From Pleomorphomonas sp. PLEO (lineage in GTDB: Bacteria; Pseudomonadota; Alphaproteobacteria; Rhizobiales; Pleomorphomonadaceae): a stretch of 64,000 nt of DNA. The DNA lies in NCBI RefSeq assembly GCF_041320595.1, contig NZ_CP166625.1:3160001-3224000 (forward strand), written 5' to 3'. The position numbers were made by a program, and so were the translations under genes. Numbering within the stretch: the first letter of the stretch is position 1; every line of letters begins with the position of its first letter. Below, in pieces: positions 37,994 to 50,100 of this stretch. Below the pieces are notes generated by a model. It was not told the origin of the DNA and searched no databases. It was given only the letters and a program-made list of their open reading frames with translations.

Positions 37994-38152
37994 TCAGAGC
38001 GTAGCCTTGCGGGCGACGTTCGAGATCTCACCGCGGGAGATGCCCAGGTCGGCAAGCTCGCGAGTGCTCAGACGGGAGAGCTCGCGATAAGTCTCCTGGT
38101 ACTTGCGGTAGCTACGGAGCTTGTTGACAACGGTGTCCAGCATTTCATTCAT
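37994..38152 (-). CDS. DUF1127 small protein (CcaF1-like) heading the hairpin array
   Basis: A 52-residue basic protein, MNEMLDTVVNKLRSYRKYQ followed by the DUF1127 core YRELSRLSTRELADLGISRGEI. In Rhodobacter a protein of this family (CcaF1) is encoded just before the CcsR RNAs, is co-transcribed with them and affects RNA processing; this is recalled family knowledge. The stop is 17 bases before the first hairpin here, so one transcript is likely. The ribosome site is weak. The open frame continues upstream for 121 codons without coding character; MNEML gives the normal family length. ATG at codon 4 is an alternative start. Confidence 0.88.
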   Translation of the reverse strand: MNEMLDTVVNKLRSYRKYQETYRELSRLSTRELADLGISRGEISNVARKATL

Positions 38153-38883
38153 CCATTCGGGTTGTGAGGCGCTGCGCTCTTCAGTCTTTCGTCTGCTGCG
38201 CTTCGCTCTCGACACACAAACATTTAGGGGAACGAGCCATGCGGGGCTAGAGGGGGGGCTGCATGTCTGGAATGCAGTTTTCGCACGGCAGCATTTGGAG
38301 CTGGGAAAGTTAACTTTGCGGAAGGCAGAATGCGGCTGAAATGCGACTTTAGACGGGGGTATGGTCGTTGATTTGCCGTTATCTAGAGCTGATGAGGGCG
38401 TTTTTGAGGTGATATGCTCAGAATGAAGCCAATGTTGCGGTGCAGCATAAACCTCCGCTAAAACCCACCGAAAGAAATTTTGAATATGGGAGACGGTTAT
38501 GGAAGGCAGGGGCATGGTTTGGAAGGTCTCAAAAATCTCTACGTGAATGCCCTTATGGTCCTCGGCCGTTTTTCCGGATGCGCCTCGTGAGTCAGGCCCT
38601 GGGTTGAATCGTTTTCGCCACGGGCGCGTTTTCCCATGGACGAATTCTGGATTATGACACCGTTGTCATGGATAAAACTGCTATTTGGGGAAAGTGGCGG
38701 TCTTACACGGCGAAGCGGTGTGCCGCGCCGACAATAAGCCAGCCCCAGAGGCGGCCGGCCTCGTTGCGCTTGAGCGCTCATATGAAGCGGCCAGAGAACC
38801 GCGACTGTGGGGCTGGCGAGTCGTTAGCCTCATGGGCAGTCGCGCGCTTCGAACCTTTTCCCGGTGCGCGCCTGATCGACTGC
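38153..38883. other. Long intergenic region upstream of the DUF1127 gene
   Basis: About 730 bases between the DUF1127 gene and the L,D-transpeptidase, both minus strand. It must hold the promoter of the DUF1127-hairpin transcript, but I see neither a clear RpoH (CTTG...) nor an EcfG (GGAAC...CGTT) element on the minus strand. A palindrome ATGACA-CCGT-TGTCAT (38654-38669) looks like an operator. Long-range AGCCCC/GGGGCT pairing near 38740-38815 may end the transpeptidase transcript. I found no supported gene. Confidence 0.4.
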
Positions 38884-39462
38884 CTACCTCTCGATGGAAA
38901 CACGAACCGTCGACGGGCCATACTGCCGGACGAGAGCGAACAGCGCCTTGGCGTTGTCAGGATGCAGGCGAACGCAGCCATGCGAAGCCGGCTTGCCGAG
39001 GCGTGTTACGTAGGGCGTCGCGTGGATGGCGAAGCCCTCATGGAAGAAGATGGAGTGGGGCATCGGCGCGTTGTCGTATTTCCGCGAGTGCCACATGACG
39101 TGCATGCGATAGGGAGTCCAGAAGCCGGTCGGCGTTGCGTAGCCGGGTCGCGCCGTAGATACCTTCCATACGTAGGCGATCTTGCCATGGACCAGTACGG
39201 TCATCGTCTGCGAAGAAATGTCGACGCGCACCATGACTTGGGGGCCGAGGGCCTGTCGCGTCGCGGGGCCGGCGCCGAGAGCTTCGGCTATGTCCGCGGC
39301 AGGCGGCAATGTCATCGCCAGTTCACTGGCGTGTCCTCCCGGCGGCAGCGAGGAGCGCATCGGGACGTTGTCAAAGCTTGGATCGCCGGCTGTGGCAGCA
39401 TAGGCGTTGGACCCAGTTGCCAAACAGAAAGACAATCCCAACAGGGTGAAGACGCGATACAT
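38884..39462 (-). CDS. L,D-transpeptidase (YkuD domain), exported
   Basis: L,D-transpeptidases cross-link peptidoglycan or attach proteins to it. The 192-residue precursor has a signal peptide (MYRVFTLLGLSFCLATGSNAYA), a Pro-rich spacer and the YkuD domain (about 85-190) with the catalytic IHATP...SHGCVRLHPDNA motif; His, Gly, Cys and Arg are all present. GGGGGA lies before ATG 39462. The longer open frame adds 13 codons that would bury the signal peptide. It is divergent from nnrU across about 200 bases. Confidence 0.92.
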   Translation of the reverse strand: MYRVFTLLGLSFCLATGSNAYAATAGDPSFDNVPMRSSLPPGGHASELAMTLPPAADIAEALGAGPATRQALGPQVMVRVDISSQTMTVLVHGKIAYVWKVSTARPGYATPTGFWTPYRMHVMWHSRKYDNAPMPHSIFFHEGFAIHATPYVTRLGKPASHGCVRLHPDNAKALFALVRQYGPSTVRVSIER

Positions 39463-39663
39463 GACATCCCCCGTAAAGATGCTGACCACTATTGCACGCA
39501 AGCGTTAATTGATTATGGTCAGCGCGACCTTTGCCGAACTGGGTGCTTTTTAGCTGATTTTTCGCAATTGGGCGGCGGAGGTGTTTCACTGCGGGCACCG
39601 CTGCTTCGACCAGCTCTCAATCAGTAGGTGTTCGGTCTTTTCTGGGCGTTCATGGAGTCGAGC

Positions 39664-40239
39664 ATGTCCATCTTCATCATCGGCCTTGCTCTCTTTATCG
39701 GTGTGCATTCGATTTACATCCTGGCACCGAACGTGCGGAGCGCGACGATCGACCGCATTGGCTACAACCCTTGGCGCGGCATCTATTCGCTTGTCTCCCT
39801 CGCTGGACTCGTTCTCACGATCTACGGCTATGGTCTTGCCCGACAGGATCCGGTGCTGCTGTTCGAGCCCCCGCCGTGGGCTCGCGATTTCGCCTTCGTG
39901 CTGATGGCGGTGGCATTGCCTTTACTGGTTGCCTCGTTCTTTCCTAAACCAACCCGCATCGGCCGCTTCGTTCGTCATCCCATGCTGATGTCGGTGACGC
40001 TTTGGGCGGTTGCTCATGTGCTGGCCGTCGGGACGCTGGCTGGGGTGTTACTCAGCGCCGTCTTCTTTGTATGGGCGCTGGCGGCCCGGTTCTCGCTGAT
40101 CGCGCGGCCGATGACGGCATCGTCGGTATCGCCATCGGCCCCGATCAACGACTGGATCGCCGTGGCGATCGGTCTTGCCGTCTGGGCGGCGTTGCTGTTC
40201 GCGCTGCACGACTGGCTGATTGGCATGCCGTTGCTGTGA
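39664..40239 (+). CDS. NnrU-family membrane protein
   Basis: A 191-residue membrane protein with about five or six TM helices, matching the NnrU family first described near nitric-oxide reductase genes. Diagnostic stretches are NPWRGIYSLVSLAGLVLTIYGYG and the GRFVRHPMLMSVTLWAVAHVLA segment, shared with isoprenylcysteine-methyltransferase-like proteins. GGAG at 39654-39657 supports the ATG at 39664 over upstream ATG and GTG codons. No nor or nir genes are nearby, so its role here is open. Confidence 0.85.
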   Translation: MSIFIIGLALFIGVHSIYILAPNVRSATIDRIGYNPWRGIYSLVSLAGLVLTIYGYGLARQDPVLLFEPPPWARDFAFVLMAVALPLLVASFFPKPTRIGRFVRHPMLMSVTLWAVAHVLAVGTLAGVLLSAVFFVWALAARFSLIARPMTASSVSPSAPINDWIAVAIGLAVWAALLFALHDWLIGMPLL

Positions 40240-40382
40240 GGCGCGCGCGGCGTGCATGAAGAGGTGGCGTCGTGGCAAAAAAGGCTGTAAACGGCGTCAA
40301 TGAAAAGCGCTGGCTCGGGTTGGCGCAAGGCGTGCCCATAGGCCGTGATCCGCGGGATCGCGGACCGATAGTTGGATAGAAG

Positions 40383-41060
40383 ATGTCTGATATTTTCGAC
40401 GAAGTCGGCGATGACCTGCGCCGTGATCGGCTGACGACCCTGTGGAAGCGTTATGGCTGGGTTCTCTATGTGGCTGCCGGCATTGTCGTCGCCGGTACGG
40501 CTGCTTGGCGTGCCTATGATTATTGGTCGACCAGCCGCGCCAATGCGGCGGGCGATGCCTATTCTCAGGTGCTGGCCTCGGCCAAGGCAGGCGACCACAA
40601 GGGCCTCGCCGAGTCGCTGGCGCTCTATGCTGGTAGCGCGCCATCGCAATATCAGGTTCTGGCTCGGTTCCGCGCTGCTTCCGAGCATGCTGCGATGGGC
40701 GAGACCGATAACGCGCTGGCCGCTTTCGAAGACCTCTCCAAGGCCTCCGGCGTTGAACCTGCTTTCCGCGACCTCGCCACCGTCCGCGCCGCGCTGATTG
40801 CCGTCGATCGGGAAAGCCTCGATCAGATCAAGGCGCGGGTTTCCGGCTATAACAACGACATTTCGCCCTGGCGCTATGCCGCGCGCGAGATCATCGCGCT
40901 TGCCGCCGTTCGTGCCGAGGACTGGAAGAGCGTCAGCCAGGAAGCCCGCAAGTTGACCGACGATCCCGCGACCCCGTCGGACGTGCGCGCCCGTGCTCGC
41001 ATTTTGCGTGACCTCGCAATCTCCGAGGCCGGCGATGTCGAAAATGGAGCAGCCGGATGA
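40383..41060 (+). CDS. TPR-repeat membrane protein, YfgM-like
   Basis: A 225-residue protein with a short cytoplasmic N terminus, one TM helix (about 21-42: YGWVLYVAAGIVVAGTAAW) and a periplasmic TPR-like helical domain. It matches YfgM, an ancillary SecYEG-associated protein that helps release secreted proteins to periplasmic chaperones. It overlaps the bamB-like gene by four bases (ATGA). The order yfgM-bamB-der is conserved from E. coli, which strengthens the assignment. Confidence 0.85.
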   Translation: MSDIFDEVGDDLRRDRLTTLWKRYGWVLYVAAGIVVAGTAAWRAYDYWSTSRANAAGDAYSQVLASAKAGDHKGLAESLALYAGSAPSQYQVLARFRAASEHAAMGETDNALAAFEDLSKASGVEPAFRDLATVRAALIAVDRESLDQIKARVSGYNNDISPWRYAAREIIALAAVRAEDWKSVSQEARKLTDDPATPSDVRARARILRDLAISEAGDVENGAAG

Positions 41061-42430
41061 CAGTTCTCCTCCGCCTTTCCTCGGCCGCCCTTGCGCTGGC
41101 CGTCGTTGCGACGCTCGGTAGCTGCGGGTCGGATTCGGCGATGGATTCAATTTCTTCGCTTAATCCCTTCAAGAAAGACAAGCCGGTAGCCGAGGGTAAT
41201 CGCACCTCCATTTTGGCCGTTTCGGATCCGACGCGGGGCATCACCAATGGTCGGGCGACCATCGGCGCGGCCACGGCGCTTGCCGCTTGGTCGCAGCCCG
41301 GCGGTACGGCCACCAATGATCCCGGTAATGTCGCCGGTGCCCTGCAAGGGGTGCACTACTGGTCGATGAAGGGTGGGCAGTCCGGTTTCGGCAACGGTAT
41401 GATGGGCCTGTCCACCAGCAAAGGGCGTGGCATTTCGGCGCGACCGGTGGCGGCTGACGGGATCGTCTACGTCTATGATGCCTCGGGTGTCGTGTCCGGC
41501 TTCAAAGTGGCCAACAGTGGCGCGACCTGGCATGTCGGCGCCTACCCGGCGGGCTCGAGCGACTCCGTGGGCGGCGGTGGCCTCGCCGTGGCGGGCGGTC
41601 GCGTCTACGCGGCGACCGGCTATGGTGAACTCCTCGCCATCGACGTTGCCAGCAGCTCTATTGTCTGGCGCGTGAAGCTCGATGCGCCGGCCCGCTCGGC
41701 ACCCGCCGTTGGTAGTGGCAAGGTGGTCGTCACCGCTCAGTCTGGTGTGGTCCAGGCCTTTGACGCGACAACTGGCGCCGCCGGCTGGCGCGCTTCCACC
41801 GAGGTTTCAGGGGCATCGTTGGCTGGCGCCGGCAGCGCTGCGATTTCCGCCGACACAGTCGTGGTCGCCGGTTCGACCGGTCAGATCCAGGCGTTCGATC
41901 TCGCCACCGGAACCGCGAAATGGCAGGCCTCGATCACCGGCGGTAGCTCGATTTCGGCGATCACCGGCCTGCGTGACGCCTCGGCGAGCCCGGTGATTCA
42001 CGGCGATGCCGTCTACGCGACCGGTATTGGTGGTTCGCTGGTTGCTCTTGATGTCAAAACCGGCGATGTCCGCTGGCAGCAGCCGATCGGTAGCGCCGAA
42101 ACGCCTGTCGTCTCGGGTGGCAGCTTGTTCCTGATCGACCTGGAAAACCGGATGATCGCCGTCGACCTCAAGACCGGCAAGGTGATTTGGTCGCAGACGC
42201 TGCCGCTCAAGCCCTCGTCGAGCCGTAGAGGCTCGTGGGCCGGGCCGGTGATGGCGGCCGGCAAGCTGTGGGCCTCGTCCAACGACGGCCGTGTCGCTTC
42301 GGTGGACGCGGTTACCGGCGCGCTCGGCGTCAATACGGAAATTGGTTTCAGTGGCGCCATCGCGCCTATTCTGAGCTCTGGCAAGATGATGGTTCTGGCC
42401 GGAGACGGTACGCTCATCGCCGTGAACTGA
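41057..42430 (+). CDS. bamB: BamB-like outer-membrane-assembly lipoprotein (PQQ-type beta-propeller)
   Basis: BamB is a lipoprotein of the BAM complex that inserts beta-barrel proteins into the outer membrane. The 457-residue precursor has a signal peptide ending in a lipobox-like LGSC (Cys near residue 23), a Ser/Gly-rich linker, then an eight-bladed propeller of PQQ-like repeats with recurring (A/T)G...WR/W. Alphaproteobacterial versions are longer than E. coli BamB, as here. It starts inside the yfgM-like gene and is followed by der 84 bases on. Confidence 0.85.
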   Translation: MTVLLRLSSAALALAVVATLGSCGSDSAMDSISSLNPFKKDKPVAEGNRTSILAVSDPTRGITNGRATIGAATALAAWSQPGGTATNDPGNVAGALQGVHYWSMKGGQSGFGNGMMGLSTSKGRGISARPVAADGIVYVYDASGVVSGFKVANSGATWHVGAYPAGSSDSVGGGGLAVAGGRVYAATGYGELLAIDVASSSIVWRVKLDAPARSAPAVGSGKVVVTAQSGVVQAFDATTGAAGWRASTEVSGASLAGAGSAAISADTVVVAGSTGQIQAFDLATGTAKWQASITGGSSISAITGLRDASASPVIHGDAVYATGIGGSLVALDVKTGDVRWQQPIGSAETPVVSGGSLFLIDLENRMIAVDLKTGKVIWSQTLPLKPSSSRRGSWAGPVMAAGKLWASSNDGRVASVDAVTGALGVNTEIGFSGAIAPILSSGKMMVLAGDGTLIAVN

Positions 42431-42514
42431 ACACGCGGCGCCACAAGAAAACGGACGGGCGGCGGCGGATCGGGTGATCCGGCGCCGCAATGTCTATTGA
42501 AGGAAGTCTCGACC

Positions 42515-43921
42515 ATGCCTGCGCAACCGACCATTGCTCTCGTCGGCCGCCCGAATGTCGGCAAGTCTACGCTGTTCAACCGCCTCGTCGGCAAGAAGCT
42601 GGCGCTGGTCGACGACACGCCCGGCGTGACACGCGACCGTCGCGTCGGCAGTGGCCGGCTCGGCGATCTCAACTTTCAGGTGATCGACACCGCCGGTCTC
42701 GAAGAAGCGAATCCGGAATCGCTCGAAGGCCGCATGCGCGCCCAGACCGAAACGGCTATCCGGGAAGCCGACGCAATTCTGTTCATCTATGATGCCCGCT
42801 CGGGTATCACGCCGCTCGACAAGCATTTCTCCGAAGTGATCCGTCGCATGGATCGGGACGTGATCCTCGTCGCCAACAAGGCGGAGGGCAGCGGTGTCCA
42901 TGCCGGCCTGATGGAAGCCTTCGAGCTTGGCCTTGGCGAGGCGATCGCCATTTCTGCTGAGCACGGCGAAGGCTTGGCCGATCTCTACGATGCGCTGCGA
43001 GAGGCGTTCGAAGGGCGTCTTGGCTTTGCCGAGCCCGACAGCGAGGAGGCGGTCGTCAACCTCGACGTCGATGAGGATGGCAATCTCGTCCAGCCACAGC
43101 CGCAGCGGCCGCTACGCGTCACCGTCACTGGCCGGCCGAATGCCGGCAAGTCGACGCTGATCAATCGTATGGTTGGCGAGGACCGGTTACTCACCGGGCC
43201 CGAGGCTGGCATCACCCGCGATTCCATCTCTGTGGATTGGGTGTGGCGGGACCGCGAAGTCAAGTTGTTCGACACCGCCGGCCTTCGTCGCAAAGCGCGC
43301 GTGCAGGGGAAGCTGGAAAAGCTGTCGGTGGCCGATGCTATTCGAGCCATCAAATTCGCCGAAGTGGTCGTGGTGCTGCTCGACGCGACCATTCCTTTCG
43401 AAAAACAGGACCTGCATATCGTCGACCTGATCGTCCGCGAGGGCAGGGCGCTGGTGATCGGCGTCAACAAGTGGGATCTCGTCGAGGATCGCGCCGCCAA
43501 GCTCAAGGAATTGCGCGAGGAATGCGAGCGGTTGTTGCCGCAGGTGCGTGGCGTCGAATTGGTGACGCTGTCCGGCATCAATGGCCAGGGCCTCGACAAG
43601 CTGATGCAGGCAGTCGTGCGCTCCTATGACGTTTGGAATACCCGCATCTCCACCGGTCGGCTCAATCGCTGGCTGACCGGCCTCATCGAGCATCATCCGC
43701 CCCCGGCCGTCGCCGGCCGGCGCCTGAAGATTCGCTACATTACCCAGGCGAAAACGCGGCCGCCAATGTTCATCATTTTCGGTTCGCGGTCGGAGGCGAT
43801 GCCGGTGAGCTACATGCGCTATCTTTCCAATGGCCTGCGAGAAAGCTTCGAAATGCCGGGCACGCCAATCCGCGTTGAGATGCGTTCGGGCGGCGAGAAC
43901 CCCTACGACAAAAAGGACTGA
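42515..43921 (+). CDS. der: Der (EngA), tandem GTPase for 50S ribosome assembly
   Basis: Der is an essential GTPase in late 50S subunit maturation. The 468-residue protein has two consecutive G domains, with P-loops GRPNVGKST (about 9-17) and GRPNAGKST (about 209-217), switch motifs DTAGLEE and DTAGLRR, NKxD motifs, and a C-terminal KH-like domain. AAGGAAG precedes ATG 42515, six codons after the upstream limit of the open frame. It completes the conserved yfgM-bamB-der order. Confidence 0.97.
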   Translation: MPAQPTIALVGRPNVGKSTLFNRLVGKKLALVDDTPGVTRDRRVGSGRLGDLNFQVIDTAGLEEANPESLEGRMRAQTETAIREADAILFIYDARSGITPLDKHFSEVIRRMDRDVILVANKAEGSGVHAGLMEAFELGLGEAIAISAEHGEGLADLYDALREAFEGRLGFAEPDSEEAVVNLDVDEDGNLVQPQPQRPLRVTVTGRPNAGKSTLINRMVGEDRLLTGPEAGITRDSISVDWVWRDREVKLFDTAGLRRKARVQGKLEKLSVADAIRAIKFAEVVVVLLDATIPFEKQDLHIVDLIVREGRALVIGVNKWDLVEDRAAKLKELREECERLLPQVRGVELVTLSGINGQGLDKLMQAVVRSYDVWNTRISTGRLNRWLTGLIEHHPPPAVAGRRLKIRYITQAKTRPPMFIIFGSRSEAMPVSYMRYLSNGLRESFEMPGTPIRVEMRSGGENPYDKKD

Positions 43922-44077
43922 GCCCAAGACGCGGTCACTTATCGGTGACGTCTCTTTGAGGCCATTGAAATATATCGCTATGCCTGATGAGTGTGGCGGT
44001 TATTCCCGGGCGGATCTTCCGGCGCTTCCTCAGCGCCGGATTTGTCGTGGGGTGTCTCTTACCCAGGATTTTTCATC

Positions 44078-44719
44078 ATGCTCCTTGAGAAACTCAACTG
44101 GCGCTACGCCACCAAGAAGTTCGACGCGACTCGCGTAGTGCCGCAGGACAAGATTGAGCGGATTATCGAGGCCGCCCGTCTTGCTCCGACCTCGAGCGGT
44201 TTGCAGCCCTACGAGTTGCTCGTCATCACCAATCAGGACATCAAAGCAAAGATCCTGCCGATTGCCAGCGGCCAGGCCCAGGTGGTCGATGCCTCGCATC
44301 TCCTCGTCTTCGCCGCGTGGGACACCTACACGGCCGACCGTATCAACGAGGCTTTCGACTTTGTCGTGGCCGAGCGGAAACTCGACGGCGAGCGTCTCAC
44401 GAACTGGAACGCCTACCGGCAGCGCCTGCTGACGGCCTATGTGCCGCGCGATGCCCGCACCAACTTCGAGCACGCCGCCCGCCAGGCCTATATCGGTTTC
44501 GGTCTCGCCATCGCCGAGGCGGCGATGCTGGAGGTCGACGCGACGCCGATGGAGGGCTTTGACGCCGATGCGCTCGACGAGTTGCTCGGTCTCCGGGCGC
44601 GTGGCCTGAGGTCGGTTACTATCCTGCCGCTCGGCTATCGCGAGGCGGACAAGGACTGGCTGGTGAGCCTCAAAAAGGTCCGTCGTCCCAGGGAAAAGTT
44701 CGTGACCGAGCTCCGCTGA
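44078..44719 (+). CDS. Nitroreductase-family NAD(P)H-dependent oxidoreductase (NfsB-like)
   Basis: A 213-residue FMN flavoprotein. The N-terminal NWRYATKKFD and the APTSSGLQPYELLVI segment form the FMN-binding region typical of NfsB; the C-terminal PLGYREADKDWL is also typical. Such enzymes reduce nitroaromatics and quinones. The ATG at 44078 follows AGGA. The upstream 29 codons of the open frame are not coding-like. A strong terminator follows. Confidence 0.9.
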   Translation: MLLEKLNWRYATKKFDATRVVPQDKIERIIEAARLAPTSSGLQPYELLVITNQDIKAKILPIASGQAQVVDASHLLVFAAWDTYTADRINEAFDFVVAERKLDGERLTNWNAYRQRLLTAYVPRDARTNFEHAARQAYIGFGLAIAEAAMLEVDATPMEGFDADALDELLGLRARGLRSVTILPLGYREADKDWLVSLKKVRRPREKFVTELR

Positions 44720-44737
44720 GGCGATCGCATTTTATGA

Positions 44738-44776
44738 CGCCCGTCCACCCTTCGATGGAGGACGGGCGCTTTGTTT
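44738..44776 (+). terminator. Rho-independent terminator of the nitroreductase gene
   Basis: CGCCCGTCC (44738-44746) and GGACGGGCG (44760-44768) form a perfect 9-bp stem followed by CTTTGTTTT. Confidence 0.85.
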
Positions 44777-45059
44777 TCGAGCGAAGTTTTGGATCGCTGT
44801 CCAGAAGGCTGGGCGACGTCAATAAAAAGCCAGAATAATATATTGATGTGAAACGGTAAATTTGCTTGGCACGATGCCTGTTGACGGGTGCGCCGGTCCA
44901 TGGCTTCTGATGTCAGAATCGGCTAGAACGAAGCATATCTGGAAGTTCCGGTCGCGTGGAATCGTGCGTTGTCCGATCGGACGATGAGACCGGAAAGACA
45001 ATCCCGCCGCCTTCAGGTCGTTCGGCCGAACGGCGGAGTAGTTCAGGAAGTTGAAGTCA
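44777..45059. other. Leader region of gyrA
   Basis: About 280 bases before gyrA. It is AT-richer than its surroundings near 44820-44870, which suits a promoter, but I cannot fix one. AGGAAG at 45045-45050 is the likely gyrA ribosome site. Confidence 0.4.
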
Positions 45060-47804
<2,745 letters not shown>

Positions 47805-47837
47805 TCCTGGCGCCTGCGCGGAAATCTTAAAAAGACA

Positions 47838-47870
47838 GGGCGCAAGACGATGGCCAAACGTCTTGCGCCC
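47838..47870. terminator. Bidirectional terminator between gyrA and a small secreted-protein gene
   Basis: GGGCGCAAGACG and CGTCTTGCGCCC form a perfect 12-bp stem. On the plus strand TTACC follows. On the minus strand TGTCTTTTT follows, so it also ends the convergent 82-residue gene. Confidence 0.8.
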
Positions 47871-47926
47871 TTACCGCATCTTAGGTGAAGCTCGGTAGAA
47901 CCTCGCCTGTTCTTCGATGGTCTTCG

Positions 47927-48175
47927 TCAGTCTACAATGGTGAGACCTGCCGCCACGGTGGTGACCGTGATGCCCACGTTGGTCCGCGCCTCTTTGGCGC
48001 AAACCTTCAGACCGTCGACCGTTTCGACGGCGCAATGGCCTATATCTGAGACTTGGTCACCTCGGCCGACTTCCGGATAGATGGGTTCCGTCGCGCCGAT
48101 TGACAGAACGGCAGCCGAAAGCCCGGCCATGACGAGGGCCATCTTCCTCAAACGCAATACACGATGCTTCGTCAT
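47927..48175 (-). CDS. Small exported protein of unknown function
   Basis: An 82-residue product with a signal peptide (basic start MTKHRVLRLRK, then MALVMAGLSAAVLSIGA) and a mature part of about 53 residues with two cysteines (HCAVET and VCAKEA) that could form one disulfide. It matches no family I know. AGGAAGGCGG precedes the ATG, and a terminator with a minus-strand T-run lies 57 bases past the stop; both support a real gene. Confidence 0.6.
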   Translation of the reverse strand: MTKHRVLRLRKMALVMAGLSAAVLSIGATEPIYPEVGRGDQVSDIGHCAVETVDGLKVCAKEARTNVGITVTTVAAGLTIVD

Positions 48176-48398
48176 GTCAGTCCGCCTTCCTGCGCGAGAC
48201 CTAATGTAAGGATCGAGTTTGGGTCGGGATCGTTACCTGGCAGTTAACGCGCTCCTGACGATTGAACGCATCGGGGTTAATGCTTAACGACTGGTTAATG
48301 CGACCAAGTGCCTAGATCCGACGGACTTGGCTGCGCGGCGACCGCTTCGGCGTGGCGCGCAGTTGTTAACAGGCGGCGAAACGGCTATTCAGGTGACC

Positions 48399-48896
48399 AT
48401 GAAGACAGCCCTTTACGCCGGTTCGTTCGACCCGGCCACCTATGGTCATCTCGACATCATCGAGCGCGCATCCCGTCTGTTCGACAGGCTCGTTGTCGCC
48501 GTCGGTGCCCATCACGAGAAGAAAGGCGAGTTCGACGCCGCCGACCGCGAAGCCATGCTGCGTGACCTTGTTGCGCCGATCGCCGCCCGCACCGGTGGCC
48601 GAATCGAAGTTGTCGCCTTCGCCGGCCTTCTCGTGGACGCAGCGCGCGAGCATGGCGCCAACGCCATCATCCGTGGCCTTCGCAATGCATCCGACCTCGA
48701 CGTCGAGTCGGGCATGGCGGGTATGAACGCGGCCATGGCACCGGAGATCGACACCATCTATCTCGGCGCTTCTCCGGCGGTGAGGCACATTGCCTCCAGT
48801 CTCGTCAAGCAGATCGCTCGATTGGGGGGAGACGTCGCCGCCTTTGTTCCGCCGCAGGTGGCGGAGAAACTCCGCGCCCGATATTCGGCCCATTGA
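48399..48896 (+). CDS. coaD: Phosphopantetheine adenylyltransferase
   Basis: CoaD makes dephospho-CoA from 4'-phosphopantetheine and ATP, the fourth step of CoA synthesis. The 165-residue nucleotidyltransferase has the TxGH motif in YAGSFDPATYGHLDII, the RGLRNASDLDVE substrate segment and SSLVKQIARLGGDV near the C terminus. ATG 48399 is chosen because MKTALYAGSFDP is the family N terminus; 24 earlier codons of the open frame are not coding. It precedes two cyclophilin genes, a common rhizobial order. Confidence 0.96.
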   Translation: MKTALYAGSFDPATYGHLDIIERASRLFDRLVVAVGAHHEKKGEFDAADREAMLRDLVAPIAARTGGRIEVVAFAGLLVDAAREHGANAIIRGLRNASDLDVESGMAGMNAAMAPEIDTIYLGASPAVRHIASSLVKQIARLGGDVAAFVPPQVAEKLRARYSAH

Positions 48897-48927
48897 ACGG
48901 CCACCACGACAATACAGGGAGATCGAT

Positions 48928-49476
48928 GTGATCCGCAGGACCTTTCTCGCGGCGCTCGCCGCCACCAGCCTTGTGCTGGCTACTGGCGCTTGGTCCACTC
49001 GTACCTGGGCCGCGTCGCCCGACAACACGCTGATTCTGGAGACCAGCAAGGGCAAGGTGACCATTGAGCTCAGGCCCGACCTCGCACCGAAGCATGTCGC
49101 TCAGATCAAAGCGCTGGTCGGCAAGCACTTTTACGATGGCATCATCTTCCATCGGGTGATCGAGGGCTTCATGGCCCAGACAGGCGATCCCACGGGGACC
49201 GGCATGGGGGGCTCCGATCTGCCGGATATTCCTGCCGAGTTCTCGAAGACGCACTTCGGGCGCGGCACCCTCGGCATGGCGCGTGCTCAGGACCCCGATA
49301 GCGCCAACTCGCAATTCTTCATCATGTTCGCCGACGGCAGCTTCCTCGATGGTCAGTACACCGTCTGGGGGCAGGTCACCGACGGCATGGATGTGGTCGA
49401 CAAGATCAACCGTGGCGAGCCGCCGGCCAACCCGGACAAAATCGTCAAGGCGCGCCTCGCTTCTGCTCCGAACTGA
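48928..49476 (+). CDS. Exported cyclophilin-type peptidyl-prolyl isomerase
   Basis: A 182-residue periplasmic cyclophilin that speeds proline isomerisation in folding proteins. The signal peptide MIRRTFLAALAATSLVLATGAWSTRTWAA is followed by the cyclophilin domain with FHRVIEGFMAQTGDPTGTG and SQFFIMFAD. The start is GTG 48928, with AGGGAG 6 bases before; the earlier frame is not coding. It is paired with a cytoplasmic paralogue 68 bases downstream. Confidence 0.93.
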   Translation: MIRRTFLAALAATSLVLATGAWSTRTWAASPDNTLILETSKGKVTIELRPDLAPKHVAQIKALVGKHFYDGIIFHRVIEGFMAQTGDPTGTGMGGSDLPDIPAEFSKTHFGRGTLGMARAQDPDSANSQFFIMFADGSFLDGQYTVWGQVTDGMDVVDKINRGEPPANPDKIVKARLASAPN

Positions 49477-49544
49477 CCGATCGAACTTCCCAGCCGACCG
49501 TGATAAGAGCACTGCCGGCAAAACAGACCCGAAAGGAGGCCCGC

Positions 49545-50021
49545 GTGGCCGATATCAAGGATCCCGAGAATACCCTCGTCATGGAAACCACCAAGGGCAC
49601 CGTCGTCATCGAGATGCGGCCGGACCTTGCACCCAACCATGTCGCCCATATCAAGACGCTGGTGCGCGAGAAGTTCTACGACGGCATCGTCTTCCACCGG
49701 GTGATCGAGGGCTTCATGGCTCAGACCGGCTGCCCTCAGGGCACCGGCACCGGCGGTTCGAAGTATCCCGACCTCAAGCAGGAATTCAATGCCGAGCCGC
49801 ACGTGCGCGGCACGCTGTCCATGGCCCGCGCCATGAACCCGAACTCGGCCAACTCGCAGTTCTTCATCTGCTTCGATGACGCCCGCTTCCTGGACAAGCA
49901 GTATACCGTTTGGGGCAAGGTCATTGAGGGCATGGACAACGTCGACAAGATCAAGCGCGGCGAGCCGGTGCGTGATCCCGACAAGATTGTTTCGATCATC
50001 GTGGCCGCCGACGCCACCTGA
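49545..50021 (+). CDS. ppiB: Cytoplasmic cyclophilin-type peptidyl-prolyl isomerase
   Basis: A 158-residue cyclophilin without a signal peptide. FHRVIEGFMAQTGCPQGTGTGG, ANSQFFICF and YTVWGKVIEG are the family core. It shares most of its domain with the exported cyclophilin upstream, so the pair arose by duplication or has been kept together long term. GTG 49545 follows AAAGGAGG by 5 bases. A terminator follows. Confidence 0.93.
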   Translation: MADIKDPENTLVMETTKGTVVIEMRPDLAPNHVAHIKTLVREKFYDGIVFHRVIEGFMAQTGCPQGTGTGGSKYPDLKQEFNAEPHVRGTLSMARAMNPNSANSQFFICFDDARFLDKQYTVWGKVIEGMDNVDKIKRGEPVRDPDKIVSIIVAADAT

Positions 50022-50043
50022 TCCTCTCCGCCTGAATTGGGAA

Positions 50044-50076
50044 AGCCCGCGCGGCCAGTGCCGACGCGGGCTTTTT
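50044..50076 (+). terminator. Rho-independent terminator after the cyclophilin genes
   Basis: AGCCCGCG (50044-50051) and CGCGGGCT (50065-50072) form an 8-bp stem followed by TTTTT. Confidence 0.85.
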
Positions 50077-50100
50077 CATGCGCGAGCGCCGATGATCCTG

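Noticed and set aside
38153-38540. RpoH promoter for the DUF1127-hairpin transcript
   Set aside because: Expected from Rhodobacter, but I could not find a CTTG element at the right distance from a -10 on the minus strand.
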